A DNA stretch of 64,000 bases from CBDFKK01 sp965248815 (GCA_965248815.1 CBDFKK010000008.1:1860001-1924000), one strand, 5' to 3'. Shown: positions 49,063 to 58,687, numbered from the stretch's first letter. Translations and numbers: made by a program. Notes: generated by a model from the letters alone, not told the origin.

Positions 49063-50850
49063 ATGAGCGTTCAAGCCCTGACATATATTTTGATCGGCGC
49101 CTCGTTCGCGCTCTATATCGGCATCGCTTTTTGGTCGCGCGCGGGCAGCACCAAAGATTTCTATGTCGCGGGCGGGCACGTCAGCCCCGTGGCCAACGGC
49201 ATGGCGACCGCGGCGGATTGGATGAGCGCCGCCTCGTTCATTTCCTTGGCGGGCATCATCGCGTTTGGGGGCTACGACGCCTCGGTCTATATCATGGGCT
49301 GGACCGGCGGTTACGTGCTGCTCGCGCTGTTGCTCGCGCCTTATCTCCGCAAGTTCGGCCAGTTCACGGTGCCGGACTTTATCGGCGAGCGCTATTACTC
49401 CAAGGCCGCGCGCGTGGTCGCGGTCGTCTGTCTCATTGTCATTTCGTTTACTTACATTGCCGGGCAAATGCGCGGCGTTGGGGTCGTGTTCGCGCACTTT
49501 TTGAATGTCCCGATCACGGTCGGCGTCGTGGTCGGCATGGGCGTCGTCTTTTGCTATGCGGTGCTCGGTGGCATGAAGGGCATCACCTACACCCAAGTCG
49601 CGCAATATTGCGTGCTCATCTTTGCCTATACGGTGCCCGCGATTTTCATTTCGATCCTGATTACCGGAAATCCGGTGCCGCAGCTCGGCTTGGGATCCGA
49701 AGTGGCGGACGGATCGGGGCTCACACTCCTGCAAAAGCTCGATGAGACGCTCGTTGATCTCGGATTTAATCCGTACACGGCGGGATCGAAGAGCATGATC
49801 GACATCATCGCCATTACGCTCGCGCTTATGGTGGGGACGGCGGGGCTTCCTCATGTCATCGTGCGCTTTTTCACCGTGCCTAAAGTTTCCGACGCGCGGC
49901 TCTCGGCCGGCTACGCGCTCATCTTCATTGCGCTTCTTTATACCACTGCCCCGGCGGTGGGCGCCTTTGCGCGGATCAACTTCATCGAGACCGTCAACGG
50001 CTCGACCTATGCGGCCGCGGAAGCGAATGGCGGCACGCCGCAATTTTTCAAAACGTTCGAAGATATAGGGCTCATCCGCTGGCTCGATAAGGACGGCGAC
50101 GGCGTCGTGCGCTATGCAGCAGGCGCGCCGTTCGAAGGCCGCGCGGAATTTAGCGGCGAGCGCGGGCCGTCAGGTGAGCGCCTCCTCACCAACACGCCGA
50201 CCGCGAACGTGAACGAAGTCGACGTGGACCGGGACATTATGGTCCTCGCCAATCCGGAGATCGCCAAGCTACCGAACTGGGTAATCGCGCTCGTCGCGGC
50301 CGGCGGCATTGCCGCGGCATTGTCGACGGCAGCAGGGCTGCTCCTCGTCATTTCGTCCTCCATCAGCCATGACTTGCTCAAGAAAACTTTGCGGCCGGAT
50401 TTTACCGAGCGCGCGGAACTCATGGCCGCGCGGGCGTCCGCTGTCGTGGCAATACTCATCGCGGGTTACTTGGGCATCAATCCGCCGGGCTTTGTCGCGC
50501 AAGTGGTGGCGCTCGCCTTCGGGCTTGCGGCGGCGTCTCTCTTCCCTCCCATCCTCATGGGCATCTTTTTCAAGGGCATGAATAAAGAAGGCGCCATCGC
50601 GGGCATGGTGTGCGGGCTTGGCTTTACCCTTGCCTATATCGCTTATTTCAAGTGGAGCTGGTTCGGCGCCGTAAACACGGCCGAGCATTGGCTGTTCGGC
50701 ATTTCGCCTGAAGGTATCGGATCGATCGGTATGCTGATCAATGTGGCCGTCGCGGTCACCGTGTCGCGCTTTACCGCACCGACACCCGCGTCCGTTCGGA
50801 AACTCGTTGACGACATCCGCGTGCCTGCGGGTGCGAGACTCTCTGCTTGA
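49063..50850 (+). CDS. Sodium:solute symporter (VC_2705 subfamily)
   Basis: 595-aa SSS-family carrier, about 13 helices. SKDFYVAGGHVSPVANGMAT-like opening, MSAASFISLAGIIAFGGYDA and ITYTQVAQYCVLIFAYTVPA are ActP-like, and an insertion near residues 325-395 between helices is a feature of this subfamily. It forms a pair with the DUF4212 gene. It probably takes up a short carboxylate such as acetate with sodium. Confidence 0.92.
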   Translation: MSVQALTYILIGASFALYIGIAFWSRAGSTKDFYVAGGHVSPVANGMATAADWMSAASFISLAGIIAFGGYDASVYIMGWTGGYVLLALLLAPYLRKFGQFTVPDFIGERYYSKAARVVAVVCLIVISFTYIAGQMRGVGVVFAHFLNVPITVGVVVGMGVVFCYAVLGGMKGITYTQVAQYCVLIFAYTVPAIFISILITGNPVPQLGLGSEVADGSGLTLLQKLDETLVDLGFNPYTAGSKSMIDIIAITLALMVGTAGLPHVIVRFFTVPKVSDARLSAGYALIFIALLYTTAPAVGAFARINFIETVNGSTYAAAEANGGTPQFFKTFEDIGLIRWLDKDGDGVVRYAAGAPFEGRAEFSGERGPSGERLLTNTPTANVNEVDVDRDIMVLANPEIAKLPNWVIALVAAGGIAAALSTAAGLLLVISSSISHDLLKKTLRPDFTERAELMAARASAVVAILIAGYLGINPPGFVAQVVALAFGLAAASLFPPILMGIFFKGMNKEGAIAGMVCGLGFTLAYIAYFKWSWFGAVNTAEHWLFGISPEGIGSIGMLINVAVAVTVSRFTAPTPASVRKLVDDIRVPAGARLSA

Positions 50851-50875
50851 GCCTCCCTTATGCTCCGTACTATGA

Positions 50876-51068
50876 GGAACGGCCCATGGATTCCGGATCG
50901 TAAGGCTCGCTTGCCAAAGACCTTCGGTCTTTGGGCTCATCTAACGTCCGGAATGACACAGACTAGTTTACGATTGGCCCGCCTCTAACCGCGTCATTCC
51001 GGATGCTAGTCGAACCCAAAACTCGATAGTGTTTTGGTTGTGAGACTTGCAGTCCGGAATCCATGGGC
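50876..51068. repeat. Palindromic intergenic repeats R4 (two units)
   Basis: GGCCCATGGATTCCGGATCG...ACGTCCGGAATGACAC (50881-50960), with hairpin CCAAAGACC-TTC-GGTCTTTGG (50914-50934), and GTCATTCCGGATGC...CAGTCCGGAATCCATGGGCG (50991-51068). Same outer edges as R2 and R3. Confidence 0.75.
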
Positions 51069-51113
51069 GTTGCGGCCGGATCTCGGGTTACGTGCTCGTG
51101 CGCAAGGCCTTAT

Positions 51114-52010
51114 TCAACGCGCCGGCGTTTGTTCTTTTGCATAAAGCTGCATGTCCGATAGGCTTTGTCCCTCCATCGATGTCGGCGCCTCGAAGTAACG
51201 CGCGTAATGTTTTTCCGCGTAATCGACCACCGGGCGCGAGAGCACGTCGGCGGGATGATCGCAGGTGCTCATGAATGCCGAATAGCTGCAATGGCCAACC
51301 TCCTGGCCCATGAGCATCCAGGGCAGCCACGGCGTGATGCGGCTCCAGCTCCCCCGATAATCGAGCGAAGTGATCTTGGGGTTTTGCATGTCGGCGGCGA
51401 GGACGTGATGTGTAAAGAGTTCAGAGGCGATCGCGACCGGCCCGGTCGACTCCCGCGGCCATTCGTCCGGCTGCAGAGGATTGGGATAGGCCATATGCAA
51501 ATTGAAATTCATTTCCAGCCAACGCCCGTGTTGATACCACGGCAGAATGAAGGGCACGCGCGGCGGCGGCTCTTCACCCATGCCGTCGTAAGCGGGCGGG
51601 CCCGGAAAATATTCTTCGATGGTGTAAGTCACGTGATCCATCGCCACGTGCACGACATTCACCGTCTCATCGATGAACGGATTATGCCATTCGGCCAGGA
51701 CCTTGCCGGATCTTATGTCGGTAAAGATGCCGATCTGCCGAGCCATGCGCTCGATGACACCGTCGTCGCGCTCGGCCAGGCGAATGACGCCGAAGCCTTG
51801 GGCGCCGAATAGGTCTTCGACCTTTTGCCCCGGCCGAATGCCCATGACGTAGCCCTTGAACCAATAGAATTTCTCTTTGCCAAAGTCGATGTCGCCTTGG
51901 ATGCGGGCATAGGCGAGCTGGTTGCCGCGCCCGGTGCGCAAATCGAGATAGGGCCCCTCGAGGGCCGGGCCTTTTCCGTAGCGCGGCGCGGCGCTTGCAT
52001 CGTTTGGCAT
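51114..52010 (-). CDS. DUF1838 family protein
   Basis: 298 aa, no signal peptide. KFYWFKGYVMGIRPGQKVED followed by LFGAQGFGVIRLAE, and ILPWYQHGRWLEMNFNLHMA, resemble DUF1838 proteins, a family of unknown function seen mostly in alphaproteobacteria and actinobacteria. It stands alone and convergent to R4. Confidence 0.65.
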   Translation of the reverse strand: MPNDASAAPRYGKGPALEGPYLDLRTGRGNQLAYARIQGDIDFGKEKFYWFKGYVMGIRPGQKVEDLFGAQGFGVIRLAERDDGVIERMARQIGIFTDIRSGKVLAEWHNPFIDETVNVVHVAMDHVTYTIEEYFPGPPAYDGMGEEPPPRVPFILPWYQHGRWLEMNFNLHMAYPNPLQPDEWPRESTGPVAIASELFTHHVLAADMQNPKITSLDYRGSWSRITPWLPWMLMGQEVGHCSYSAFMSTCDHPADVLSRPVVDYAEKHYARYFEAPTSMEGQSLSDMQLYAKEQTPAR

Positions 52011-52214
52011 CTCTGGTCCCTTCTCCGCTTCAAGCTACGTTACGCCCCAATGCGCGTCTGCGCCGGCGGCAGCGGCCGAGTATAGGGCAAGGCGCAGGCG
52101 TGCGGGATAGGCCTCTGGCCGGGGGTTGGTTGCTTGCATCATTTGTTGGCGCTTGCAGCGGGCCGCGTGGGACATGATAGATCTTTGGTTTCCCTTAGCC
52201 GTTCGAGCGCACAC

Positions 52215-52940
52215 ATGATTGATCTTTATTTTTGGCCGACACCCAACGGATGGAAAGTTTCGCTGATGTTGGAAGAGTGCGGCCTTCCCTATACCCCGCA
52301 CTTTGTCGACATCGGCCGCGGCGATCAGTTCAAGCCCAACTTCATTGGGATCAGTCCGAACAACCGGATCCCGGCACTCGTCGATCAAGACGGGCCGGAC
52401 GGGCCGATTTCGATTTTCGAGTCCGGTGCGATCCTCATCTATCTTGCGGAAAAGTCCGGCCAATTCATGCCCAAGGATGTAAACAGGCGTTACGACGTGT
52501 TGCAGTGGGTGTTTTGGCAAATGGGCAATCTTGGACCCATGGCCGGCCAGTTCGGTTATTTCAAGAATTACTCAAAGGACAAAATCGATCATGCGTTAGA
52601 GCGCTATAGAAATGAATTCAACCGGCTGCTCGGTGTAATGGAGCGCCAGCTGGCCGATCGCGACTTTCTCGCCGGCGAGTATTCGGTTGCGGATATGGCC
52701 GCGTTCCCCTGGGCGCGGGCGCAAGACCGGTTGGGCATGCCGCTCGATGAGTTTCCGAAAGTGGCAAACTGGCTCGAGACCATTGCCGCGCGCCCCGCGG
52801 CCACACGCGCCTATGAACTTGGCGTCGGCAAACTGCGCCGAGGCGACGGCCCCGATGAAGAGAGCCGCAAAAAACTGTTCAACCAGACAGCAGCGAGCGT
52901 TGCCGCATTGATCGAGGAATTTTCGACCAGCGACGGCTAA
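52215..52940 (+). CDS. Glutathione S-transferase (YghU/Nu-like)
   Basis: 241 aa. MIDLYFWPTPNGWKVSLMLE is the thioredoxin-fold start with the Thr/Asn active site used by Nu-class GSTs, GDQFKPNFIGISPNNRIPAL and SIFESGAILIYLAEKSG bind glutathione, and the all-alpha C-terminal domain ends with WLETIAARPAATRAYELGVG. ATG 52215 is chosen because the conserved start lies there. Confidence 0.92.
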   Translation: MIDLYFWPTPNGWKVSLMLEECGLPYTPHFVDIGRGDQFKPNFIGISPNNRIPALVDQDGPDGPISIFESGAILIYLAEKSGQFMPKDVNRRYDVLQWVFWQMGNLGPMAGQFGYFKNYSKDKIDHALERYRNEFNRLLGVMERQLADRDFLAGEYSVADMAAFPWARAQDRLGMPLDEFPKVANWLETIAARPAATRAYELGVGKLRRGDGPDEESRKKLFNQTAASVAALIEEFSTSDG

Positions 52941-53040
52941 GCCGACGCCTTGTGCGCCGATCAGGTGCGGCGTAATCTTTTGCTGCACTTCTAAGAAAGA
53001 CCCATTTCACCTGTATGCGCAACTTTGATGAGGGCTAACC

Positions 53041-53493
53041 ATGGCAATGCGATACTTCAAAACTACACCGGAGACCGCCGAGCGATATGGAATTCCGGGC
53101 CGGGAAACAACCTGGTTCTTGTCCACGGCCGAGGAAACCGAAGGCCGCGTGACCGTCATGGATTCCTTATTTCCCAAGGGAACGGGCGTGCCCTGGCACA
53201 ATCATGAAATTGACGATGAACTCTTTTATGTCGTCAAGGGCGAGTTTGATGTCAGCGTCGGCGATGAAACATTCGTTTTGAAGCCGGGCGAATGCGCGAT
53301 TGCGGGAATTGGCGTACCGCGCCGGTTTGAATCTCTGAGCGACGATGCGCAATTGTTGGTGATCACATCTCCCGGCGGCCCGGCCGAAGGCTTTATCCGT
53401 CACATGCAATCGTTAAAAGGTCCGCCCACGGACGAAGATATCAAGACAGTTCGCAAGGAATACGGTGTCGCGTTCGGAAAAGAACTCGACTAG
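53041..53493 (+). CDS. Cupin domain protein
   Basis: 150-aa single-domain cupin. Motif one VPWHNHEIDDELFYVVKGEF supplies His, His and Glu ligands; motif two is reduced (KPGECAIAGIGVPRRFESLS) with its His replaced. No neighbours give a substrate. It lies 15 nt before aguA and may be in the same operon. Confidence 0.87.
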   Translation: MAMRYFKTTPETAERYGIPGRETTWFLSTAEETEGRVTVMDSLFPKGTGVPWHNHEIDDELFYVVKGEFDVSVGDETFVLKPGECAIAGIGVPRRFESLSDDAQLLVITSPGGPAEGFIRHMQSLKGPPTDEDIKTVRKEYGVAFGKELD

Positions 53494-53507
53494 CGCCGTT
53501 CGTTTCT

Positions 53508-54554
53508 ATGCCCCTTCATGTAATCGAACCTCTGGGCGACGACCCGGCGCCAGCCGCGCACGGTTTTCGGATGCCGGCAGAATGGGAGCCTCATGCCTGC
53601 ACCTGGATGGGCTGGCCCCATCGACCGGAATATTGGCTCGGGCCTTTGGAAGATACCCAAAAGGCTTACGCTCAGGTTGCCAACACCATCGCCAAATACG
53701 AGCCCGTGCGCATGCTGACGGCGCCGGTTGCGATGGAAAGCGCGCGGGGCTTTCTGGGCGACAGTGTCGAGCTCGTGGAACTTGAAATCGATCAGGCTTG
53801 GCTGCGCGACACCGGGCCAAACTTTTTGGTCAACGACAAAGGCGAGTTGGCCGGCTCCACGTGGCAGTTCAATGCCTGGGGCAACAAATACCGCCGCCGC
53901 GCTAACGACGCGCTCATTGGTGACGCCGTGCTTCGGATCGCGGGCGGACACAATTTCACTTCTTCCATCTATGCCGAAGGCGGAGGCATCAGCGTCGACG
54001 GTGAAGGCACGGTTCTGACGACGGAGCAGAGCTTTTTGAATTCCAATCGCAACCCGGCGTTCACAAAACAAGAAGTCGAAGCCGAACTTTGCCGGACCCT
54101 CGGCGCGCGCAAAGTCATTTGGCTGGTCGGCGATCCCGACGACGATGAAACCGACGGTCATGTTGATGGCCTTGCCGCCTTTGTGCGCCCAGGATTGGTG
54201 CTGGTCGAGCGGGCACCGGCAAGCGACAAGCACCGCCGGGCGGTAGGCGATGCCAACGTGGCCGCGCTCGAGGGCCAGACCGATGCCAAGGGCCGGCCAA
54301 TCGAGCTCACTTTCATCGAAGAGGCCGAGTACACAGAGGCCGACGGTGATGTTTATTGCAAGTCCTATGTCAATTCCTACATGGTCAACGGCGCCGTAAT
54401 CGTGCCTATTTATGGCATTCCCAACGACGACGATGCCGTGCGTGTCTATAGCGAGCTTTTTCCCGACCGCGTGATCGAACAAGTGCCGATCCACTCGATT
54501 GCCATCGGTGGCGGCGGCATTCACTGCATTACGCAACAGCAGCCGCGCGGCTAG
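53508..54554 (+). CDS. aguA: Agmatine deiminase
   Basis: Hydrolyses agmatine to N-carbamoylputrescine and ammonia. 348 aa of the guanidine-modifying fold: MPAEWEPHACTWMGWPHRPE opens, AWLRDTGPNFLVND holds a substrate-binding Asp, DETDGHVDGLAAFVRPG holds the catalytic His and GGGGIHCITQQQPRG the nucleophilic Cys. It is followed six bases on by an MFS gene, and then by the convergent N-carbamoylputrescine amidase gene, which completes putrescine formation. Confidence 0.95.
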   Translation: MPLHVIEPLGDDPAPAAHGFRMPAEWEPHACTWMGWPHRPEYWLGPLEDTQKAYAQVANTIAKYEPVRMLTAPVAMESARGFLGDSVELVELEIDQAWLRDTGPNFLVNDKGELAGSTWQFNAWGNKYRRRANDALIGDAVLRIAGGHNFTSSIYAEGGGISVDGEGTVLTTEQSFLNSNRNPAFTKQEVEAELCRTLGARKVIWLVGDPDDDETDGHVDGLAAFVRPGLVLVERAPASDKHRRAVGDANVAALEGQTDAKGRPIELTFIEEAEYTEADGDVYCKSYVNSYMVNGAVIVPIYGIPNDDDAVRVYSELFPDRVIEQVPIHSIAIGGGGIHCITQQQPRG

Positions 54555-54559
54555 GTTCC

Positions 54560-55699
54560 ATGTCCGTAAGCCTACGGATCATCAGCCTCAGCCTCCTTGG
54601 AAGCATCACGGTTTTGCCGCTTCTCATCCTGCCGGTCATGGTCGGCGCCATGGTGGAGGGCTTTGGCTTTTCCGAGTCCCAAGCGGGCATTGCGGCCTCA
54701 TTCGGCTTTGTCGGTGGCGCACTCGCCGCGATCCCAATCTCACTGCGCGTGCACCATTTGAATCTGCGGCAGCTTTTCATTTTTGGCTTTTCGATTTCCA
54801 TAGTCGCCGACTTTGTCTCCGCCTATTCGGCAGACCGAGAAGCTTTTTTTATGGCCGTGCGATTCCTCGGCGGCCTTGGCGGGGGTGCTGCTTATACCGC
54901 GGTGGTGACCGCGATTGCGCGGCTGGCCAATCCGGATCAAGGCTACGGTCTCTTCATGGCGTTTCAGTTTGCGCTTAGTGCTGTCGGGCTCTACTGGTTG
55001 CCCGGACTCATTCCGACCGTTGGCGCCGAAGGCCTTTACGTTGGGCTCGCGCTCGTCAGTTTAGTTTCGCTCTTGTTGGCGCCCACGCTGCCCAATGAAA
55101 TTGTTGCGTCACCAAGCGACGCCGCTGCCATTGAGGCGCGGACGATTTTGCGACCGGCGGCGTTGCTCGCCCTCATCGGCATCGGCTTTTATGAGGCGGC
55201 GAACACTGCGCAGTTCGCCTATGTCGAGCGCATGGGCGATGCGATCGCGCTTACCGGCGATCAATTGGGCCTGGCCCTCGGCGTGTCGTCAATCATCGGC
55301 GTGCCGGCGGCGCTGGCGGTTGTCTATCTTGGACCGCGACTCGGTAGGCTCTTTCCCGCGTTACTCGCGGTTGCGACAGCGATTGTTGCTCTCTTGATAT
55401 TGATTTTTGTGAAAAGCTATGCCGCTTACTTTGTGGCTTTGTGCATGTTAGGTGCGGCTTGGGCGTTCGGTCTTCCTTACTTTCAATCCATGCTGGCCGA
55501 ACTCGATCACAAGGGAAGCATTGCTGCAGCGGGTGCATTCTCGGTTACAATCGGCGAAGCCCTGGGTCCGGCGCTCGGCGCTTCGACGGTCGAGCAAAAC
55601 AATTTCGCTGGCGTTTTGTGGCTCGCGGTCCTGCTCTTCGCACTCTCGATTGTGCTGATGGTGCCGAGCGGGCAGCGGGTTGCACCCGCGTCAATCTAA
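54560..55699 (+). CDS. MFS transporter of the agmatine cluster
   Basis: 379-aa permease with 11-12 helices. GFSESQAGIAASFGFVGGAL and FLGGLGGGAAYTAVVTAIAR are MFS-like. It begins six bases after aguA, so it is likely cotranscribed; import of agmatine or export of putrescine would fit (inference). Its stop overlaps the 3' end of the convergent aguB by four bases. Confidence 0.87.
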   Translation: MSVSLRIISLSLLGSITVLPLLILPVMVGAMVEGFGFSESQAGIAASFGFVGGALAAIPISLRVHHLNLRQLFIFGFSISIVADFVSAYSADREAFFMAVRFLGGLGGGAAYTAVVTAIARLANPDQGYGLFMAFQFALSAVGLYWLPGLIPTVGAEGLYVGLALVSLVSLLLAPTLPNEIVASPSDAAAIEARTILRPAALLALIGIGFYEAANTAQFAYVERMGDAIALTGDQLGLALGVSSIIGVPAALAVVYLGPRLGRLFPALLAVATAIVALLILIFVKSYAAYFVALCMLGAAWAFGLPYFQSMLAELDHKGSIAAAGAFSVTIGEALGPALGASTVEQNNFAGVLWLAVLLFALSIVLMVPSGQRVAPASI

Positions 55700-56579
55700 C
55701 GCCGGTCGTACATCTCCGAAGGAGCGGCTTCTGTGACCGTGCCGTAAAGGTCCGGCCGGCGCGTGCGAAAGACGCCCCAATTGCGCCGGGCTTCCGCAAT
55801 TGCGTCGAGATCAAAACTTGCGAGTGTTATCTCTTGTTTGTCGCTCGAGGCTTCGGGCACCTTTTTCCATGATGGTCTGCAACAAATGAGCCACCGTAGA
55901 AGTCGAGCTGATCGTTGCCGTCGACTTCCGTCCCGATGCGGTTGGAGGCGGCGACAACAACGAGATTGGCCGCGGCATGGCCTTGCATCGTGTGTTGCCA
56001 GTGGGCTTTTGAATCAAGATCGGGATAGAGCGGTTCACTACCGATGGCGGTCGGATAAATGAGCACTTCCGCTCCTTGCATCGCCATGGAGCGGGCGGCC
56101 TCCGGAAACCACTGATCCCAACATACTGCCGCGCCAATGCGCCCGAATGACGTATCGAACACTTTGAAACCCGTGTCGCCGGGCGAAAAATAATAGGCCT
56201 CTTCGTAACCGGCGAAATCAGGAATATGGCTTTTGCGGTAAAGACCTAAAGTACTGCCGTCCGCATCGATGACGGTCAACGCATTGAAGTAGCGGCCTCC
56301 GTCCTTTTCAAAAAACGAAACGGGAATAACGATACCGAGTTCCCGGGCCAAACCTCGAAATAGTTCAATGGTCGTATTGCCGTCAAACGGCCGCGCGAGC
56401 TCGAAATGTTCGGGCCGCTTGTTGATGCAAAAGTAGGGCGTCTCGAACAGCTCTTGCAGGACGACAAGGTTCGCGCCCCGGGCCGCTGCTTTGCGCACCA
56501 GCGCTGCCGCCTGGTCAATATTACGCTCCCGGTCCCAAGAGCAAGCCATTTGTGTAGTCGCAATAGTGATATGGCGCAT
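55696..56579 (-). pseudogene. aguB: N-carbamoylputrescine amidase, C-terminus frameshifted
   Basis: Nitrilase-fold enzyme that converts N-carbamoylputrescine to putrescine, CO2 and ammonia. Triad seen as Glu43 (VVLQELFETPYF), Lys116 (GLYRKSHIPD) and Cys153 (AAVCWDQWFPEA). The frame given by the sequence ends early at 55827, after ADHHGKRCPKPR. Restoring one A in the A5 run (plus-strand T5 at 55862-55866) continues VPEASSDKQEITLASFDLDA and ARRNWGVFRTRRPDLYGTV to a stop at 55696, the usual family end. The corrected length is 294 aa. A real lesion would remove about 50 residues; sequencing error is quite possible. Confidence 0.88.
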
Positions 56580-56773
56580 CGTTCCTGTGTTCCGTTTCCT
56601 TCTCTTCCGCTGCTACTTTAATTATGGCAAGACGAAAGCAGGTTGCCGATATCTCCGCTGTGGATATTCACGACAGTTCCCCTAGCATGAGAAGAGTGAA
56701 CGAAGTGCACTAGTGTCAAAGCAGCGGCAGCCTATTAGTGTACGACGACGCGTCTGTGATGGAGCAAGTCAAT

Positions 56774-57454
56774 ATGGATCAAGATCAACGCAAAGAAGCC
56801 ATTTTGGGCAAGGTGGAAGCAAGGATTCCCTTAACCCCTCTCGAGGTCGCACCCGAATTGGCCGTTATGGACGCCGACGCCTTCAAGCTCAGGGCCTACA
56901 ATTGGAGTGCGGATCGCTTTCGTAAAATTTTCTGCTTGCTCCAAACCTTTCAAGAGCCGTCCCTCGATACGCTCAACGTCATCATGTATCCGGATACATC
57001 CTATGATGCGCCGATCTTTTTGAGTTTCTTTTTGATGACCGGCAACAAAGTCATGGTTCATTTCAATGTCTACACGCCGCTTGACGACGAGGCTTACAAA
57101 GCCAAATGGGTCGAGCCCCTCAATGACATTCTCACGACCTATCCTAAATTCGAAGGCAAGGGCTGGTATCCGGATTGGATGGAGCCCTACCGGCACCCCT
57201 GCGCCGTTCACGGTATGCATTCTTACGAGCAGCTCGATGACTTGACCAATTGCCTGCTCGATTATGTCGAGCACTACGCGACCAACTTTGCCGAATCCGA
57301 ACCGGTGGAAGACGCGGACACGTTGGGACGCATCGAGGCCTTTCACAAGCGCTTCATCACCGACATTCGCACCAAAGACCGCGCCCGCGAAATGCTGAAA
57401 AACTTCATGGATGAAGATCTTATCCGTCGGCAATTCTATGAAGTAACGACATAG
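56774..57454 (+). CDS. Possible ferredoxin-dependent bilin-reductase-like protein
   Basis: 226 aa from ATG 56774 (SD GGAG); in-frame starts also occur at 56759 and 56738. LDTLNVIMYPDTSYDAPIFL followed by SFFLMTGNKVMVHFNVYTPL resembles the beta-sheet core of ferredoxin-dependent bilin reductases (PF05996), and the C-terminal DRAREMLKNFMDEDLIRRQF resembles their last helix. The match is by pattern and partial. No phytochrome or heme oxygenase gene is in the window. It may use another tetrapyrrole or have another function. Confidence 0.45.
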   Translation: MDQDQRKEAILGKVEARIPLTPLEVAPELAVMDADAFKLRAYNWSADRFRKIFCLLQTFQEPSLDTLNVIMYPDTSYDAPIFLSFFLMTGNKVMVHFNVYTPLDDEAYKAKWVEPLNDILTTYPKFEGKGWYPDWMEPYRHPCAVHGMHSYEQLDDLTNCLLDYVEHYATNFAESEPVEDADTLGRIEAFHKRFITDIRTKDRAREMLKNFMDEDLIRRQFYEVTT

Positions 57455-57483
57455 ATCAAACTTTGTCCGCCATAGGTGATCGC

Positions 57484-58377
57484 ATGAAAGTTCTCGCCGC
57501 CCTTACCACTATTTTCCTGTCACTTTCTGCGGCTCACAGCGCCGAGCCGTCTTTTCAAACGATTGAAGGTGCCGGCGGTGTTCCGCTTGTTACGGTCGAA
57601 TGGGGAAATACTGAAGGTCCTGGCATTTTGTTCATACATGGTTTTCAGCAAAGCTATATCAGCTGGAAAAGGCAGCTCGACTCCGATCTTGGCGATGACT
57701 TTCACATGGTGGCATTTGATCTGCGCGGACACGGCGGCTCCGGAAAGCCATGGGAAGTGGATCAATATGCGGATACTAAAAAGTGGGCTGACGACATTGC
57801 GGCTGTCATGGCCGCGACGGATCTTGAACAGCCCGTCGTCGTCGCTTGGTCTTATGGCGGTGTCGTCATTGGCGATTACGTCCGCCACTATGGAACGGAG
57901 TCTTTGCGCGGCATCAATTTTGTCGGCACCGACGGCCGCTTTATTGAGCGCCCGCCCCTTGATCCTGACATTCAAAAGCAACGCCAAGAGCGAGGCGCGC
58001 TCACCATTTCATCCAACACAGAAGAAAACTTAATTGCCGCGCGGGCCATGGTTGACTTCTTAACCGCTGAAACATTTCCACCGGAGTGGCGTGAGACGGT
58101 CCTTACCTACAATATGGGCGTTCCCGTTTATGCGCTCAAAGCACTAAGGCAACGGCCCATCGACAATTCAGACGTCGTCGATCAGGTTAACGTTCCGATA
58201 CTAATTTCGTGGGGCTCGGAAGATGAAGTGATGAGCGAGGAAATGGCCCAATCGCTGGCGGCCGCATTCAAAGATTCGCGGCTTTCGCGCTATGACGGTT
58301 TGGGCCATTCGCCGTTTTATGAGGATGCGGCACGTTTTAATCGTGAACTTGCCGACTTCGCGCAGTCTCTGAACTAG
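57484..58377 (+). CDS. Alpha/beta hydrolase, exported
   Basis: 297 aa with signal peptide MKVLAALTTIFLSLSAAHSA. GILFIHGFQQSYISWKRQLD has the oxyanion-hole HG, VVVAWSYGGVVIGDY the nucleophile Ser (A-x-S-x-G in place of G-x-S-x-G), PILISWGSEDEVMSEE the Asp region and GLGHSPFYEDAARF the His. It lies 29 nt after the preceding gene. The substrate is probably a small ester; unknown. Confidence 0.88.
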   Translation: MKVLAALTTIFLSLSAAHSAEPSFQTIEGAGGVPLVTVEWGNTEGPGILFIHGFQQSYISWKRQLDSDLGDDFHMVAFDLRGHGGSGKPWEVDQYADTKKWADDIAAVMAATDLEQPVVVAWSYGGVVIGDYVRHYGTESLRGINFVGTDGRFIERPPLDPDIQKQRQERGALTISSNTEENLIAARAMVDFLTAETFPPEWRETVLTYNMGVPVYALKALRQRPIDNSDVVDQVNVPILISWGSEDEVMSEEMAQSLAAAFKDSRLSRYDGLGHSPFYEDAARFNRELADFAQSLN

Positions 58378-58455
58378 ATTACTTGAATGTAGTCATGAAA
58401 GCTGATACGTCACGCCCCCCAATTGCATACTGGCACAATAGGGAGGAGCGGAAAA

Positions 58456-58670
58456 ATGTCTAAGCATCACAAATTCGAGCAAGCGGCGCAAAGGTTTTCC
58501 TTCTGAAGCGCATGTCGGGCGCGGCCACCGTATCGTCCACGGCGACAAGGAGCTCATAGAGAAGCTTGGCCGCAATGATTTGTGCCCATGTGGCTCGGGA
58601 CATTTGTTTCAAGGCGTGCTGTCTCAAGACCGGCAGGTTCGACGGATCCAATCGGGACGACTATTTTTAG
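58456..58670 (+). pseudogene. SEC-C motif protein with two frameshifts
   Basis: SD GGAGGAG and ATG 58456 give MSKHHKFEQAAQRFSF and a stop. The next frame reads GFPSEAHVGRGHRIVHGDKE, then LIEKLGRNDLCPCGSG, the start of a SEC-C zinc motif. A further shift inside GGGACATTTG gives CFKACCLKTGRFDGSNRDDY and F-stop, the normal second half. About 70 codons in total. Both shifts are single-base events, so either a decayed gene or sequencing error. Confidence 0.75.
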
Positions 58671-58687
58671 AGATTGAGCCTCGTACC

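Noticed and set aside
48613..50043. 476-codon minus-strand frame
   Set aside because: It lies opposite the DUF4212 and sodium symporter genes, is Arg/His/Asp-rich without any fold-like pattern, and mirrors their GC-rich codons.
53490..54536. 348-codon minus-strand frame
   Set aside because: Mirror of agmatine deiminase, which has full catalytic motifs on the other strand.
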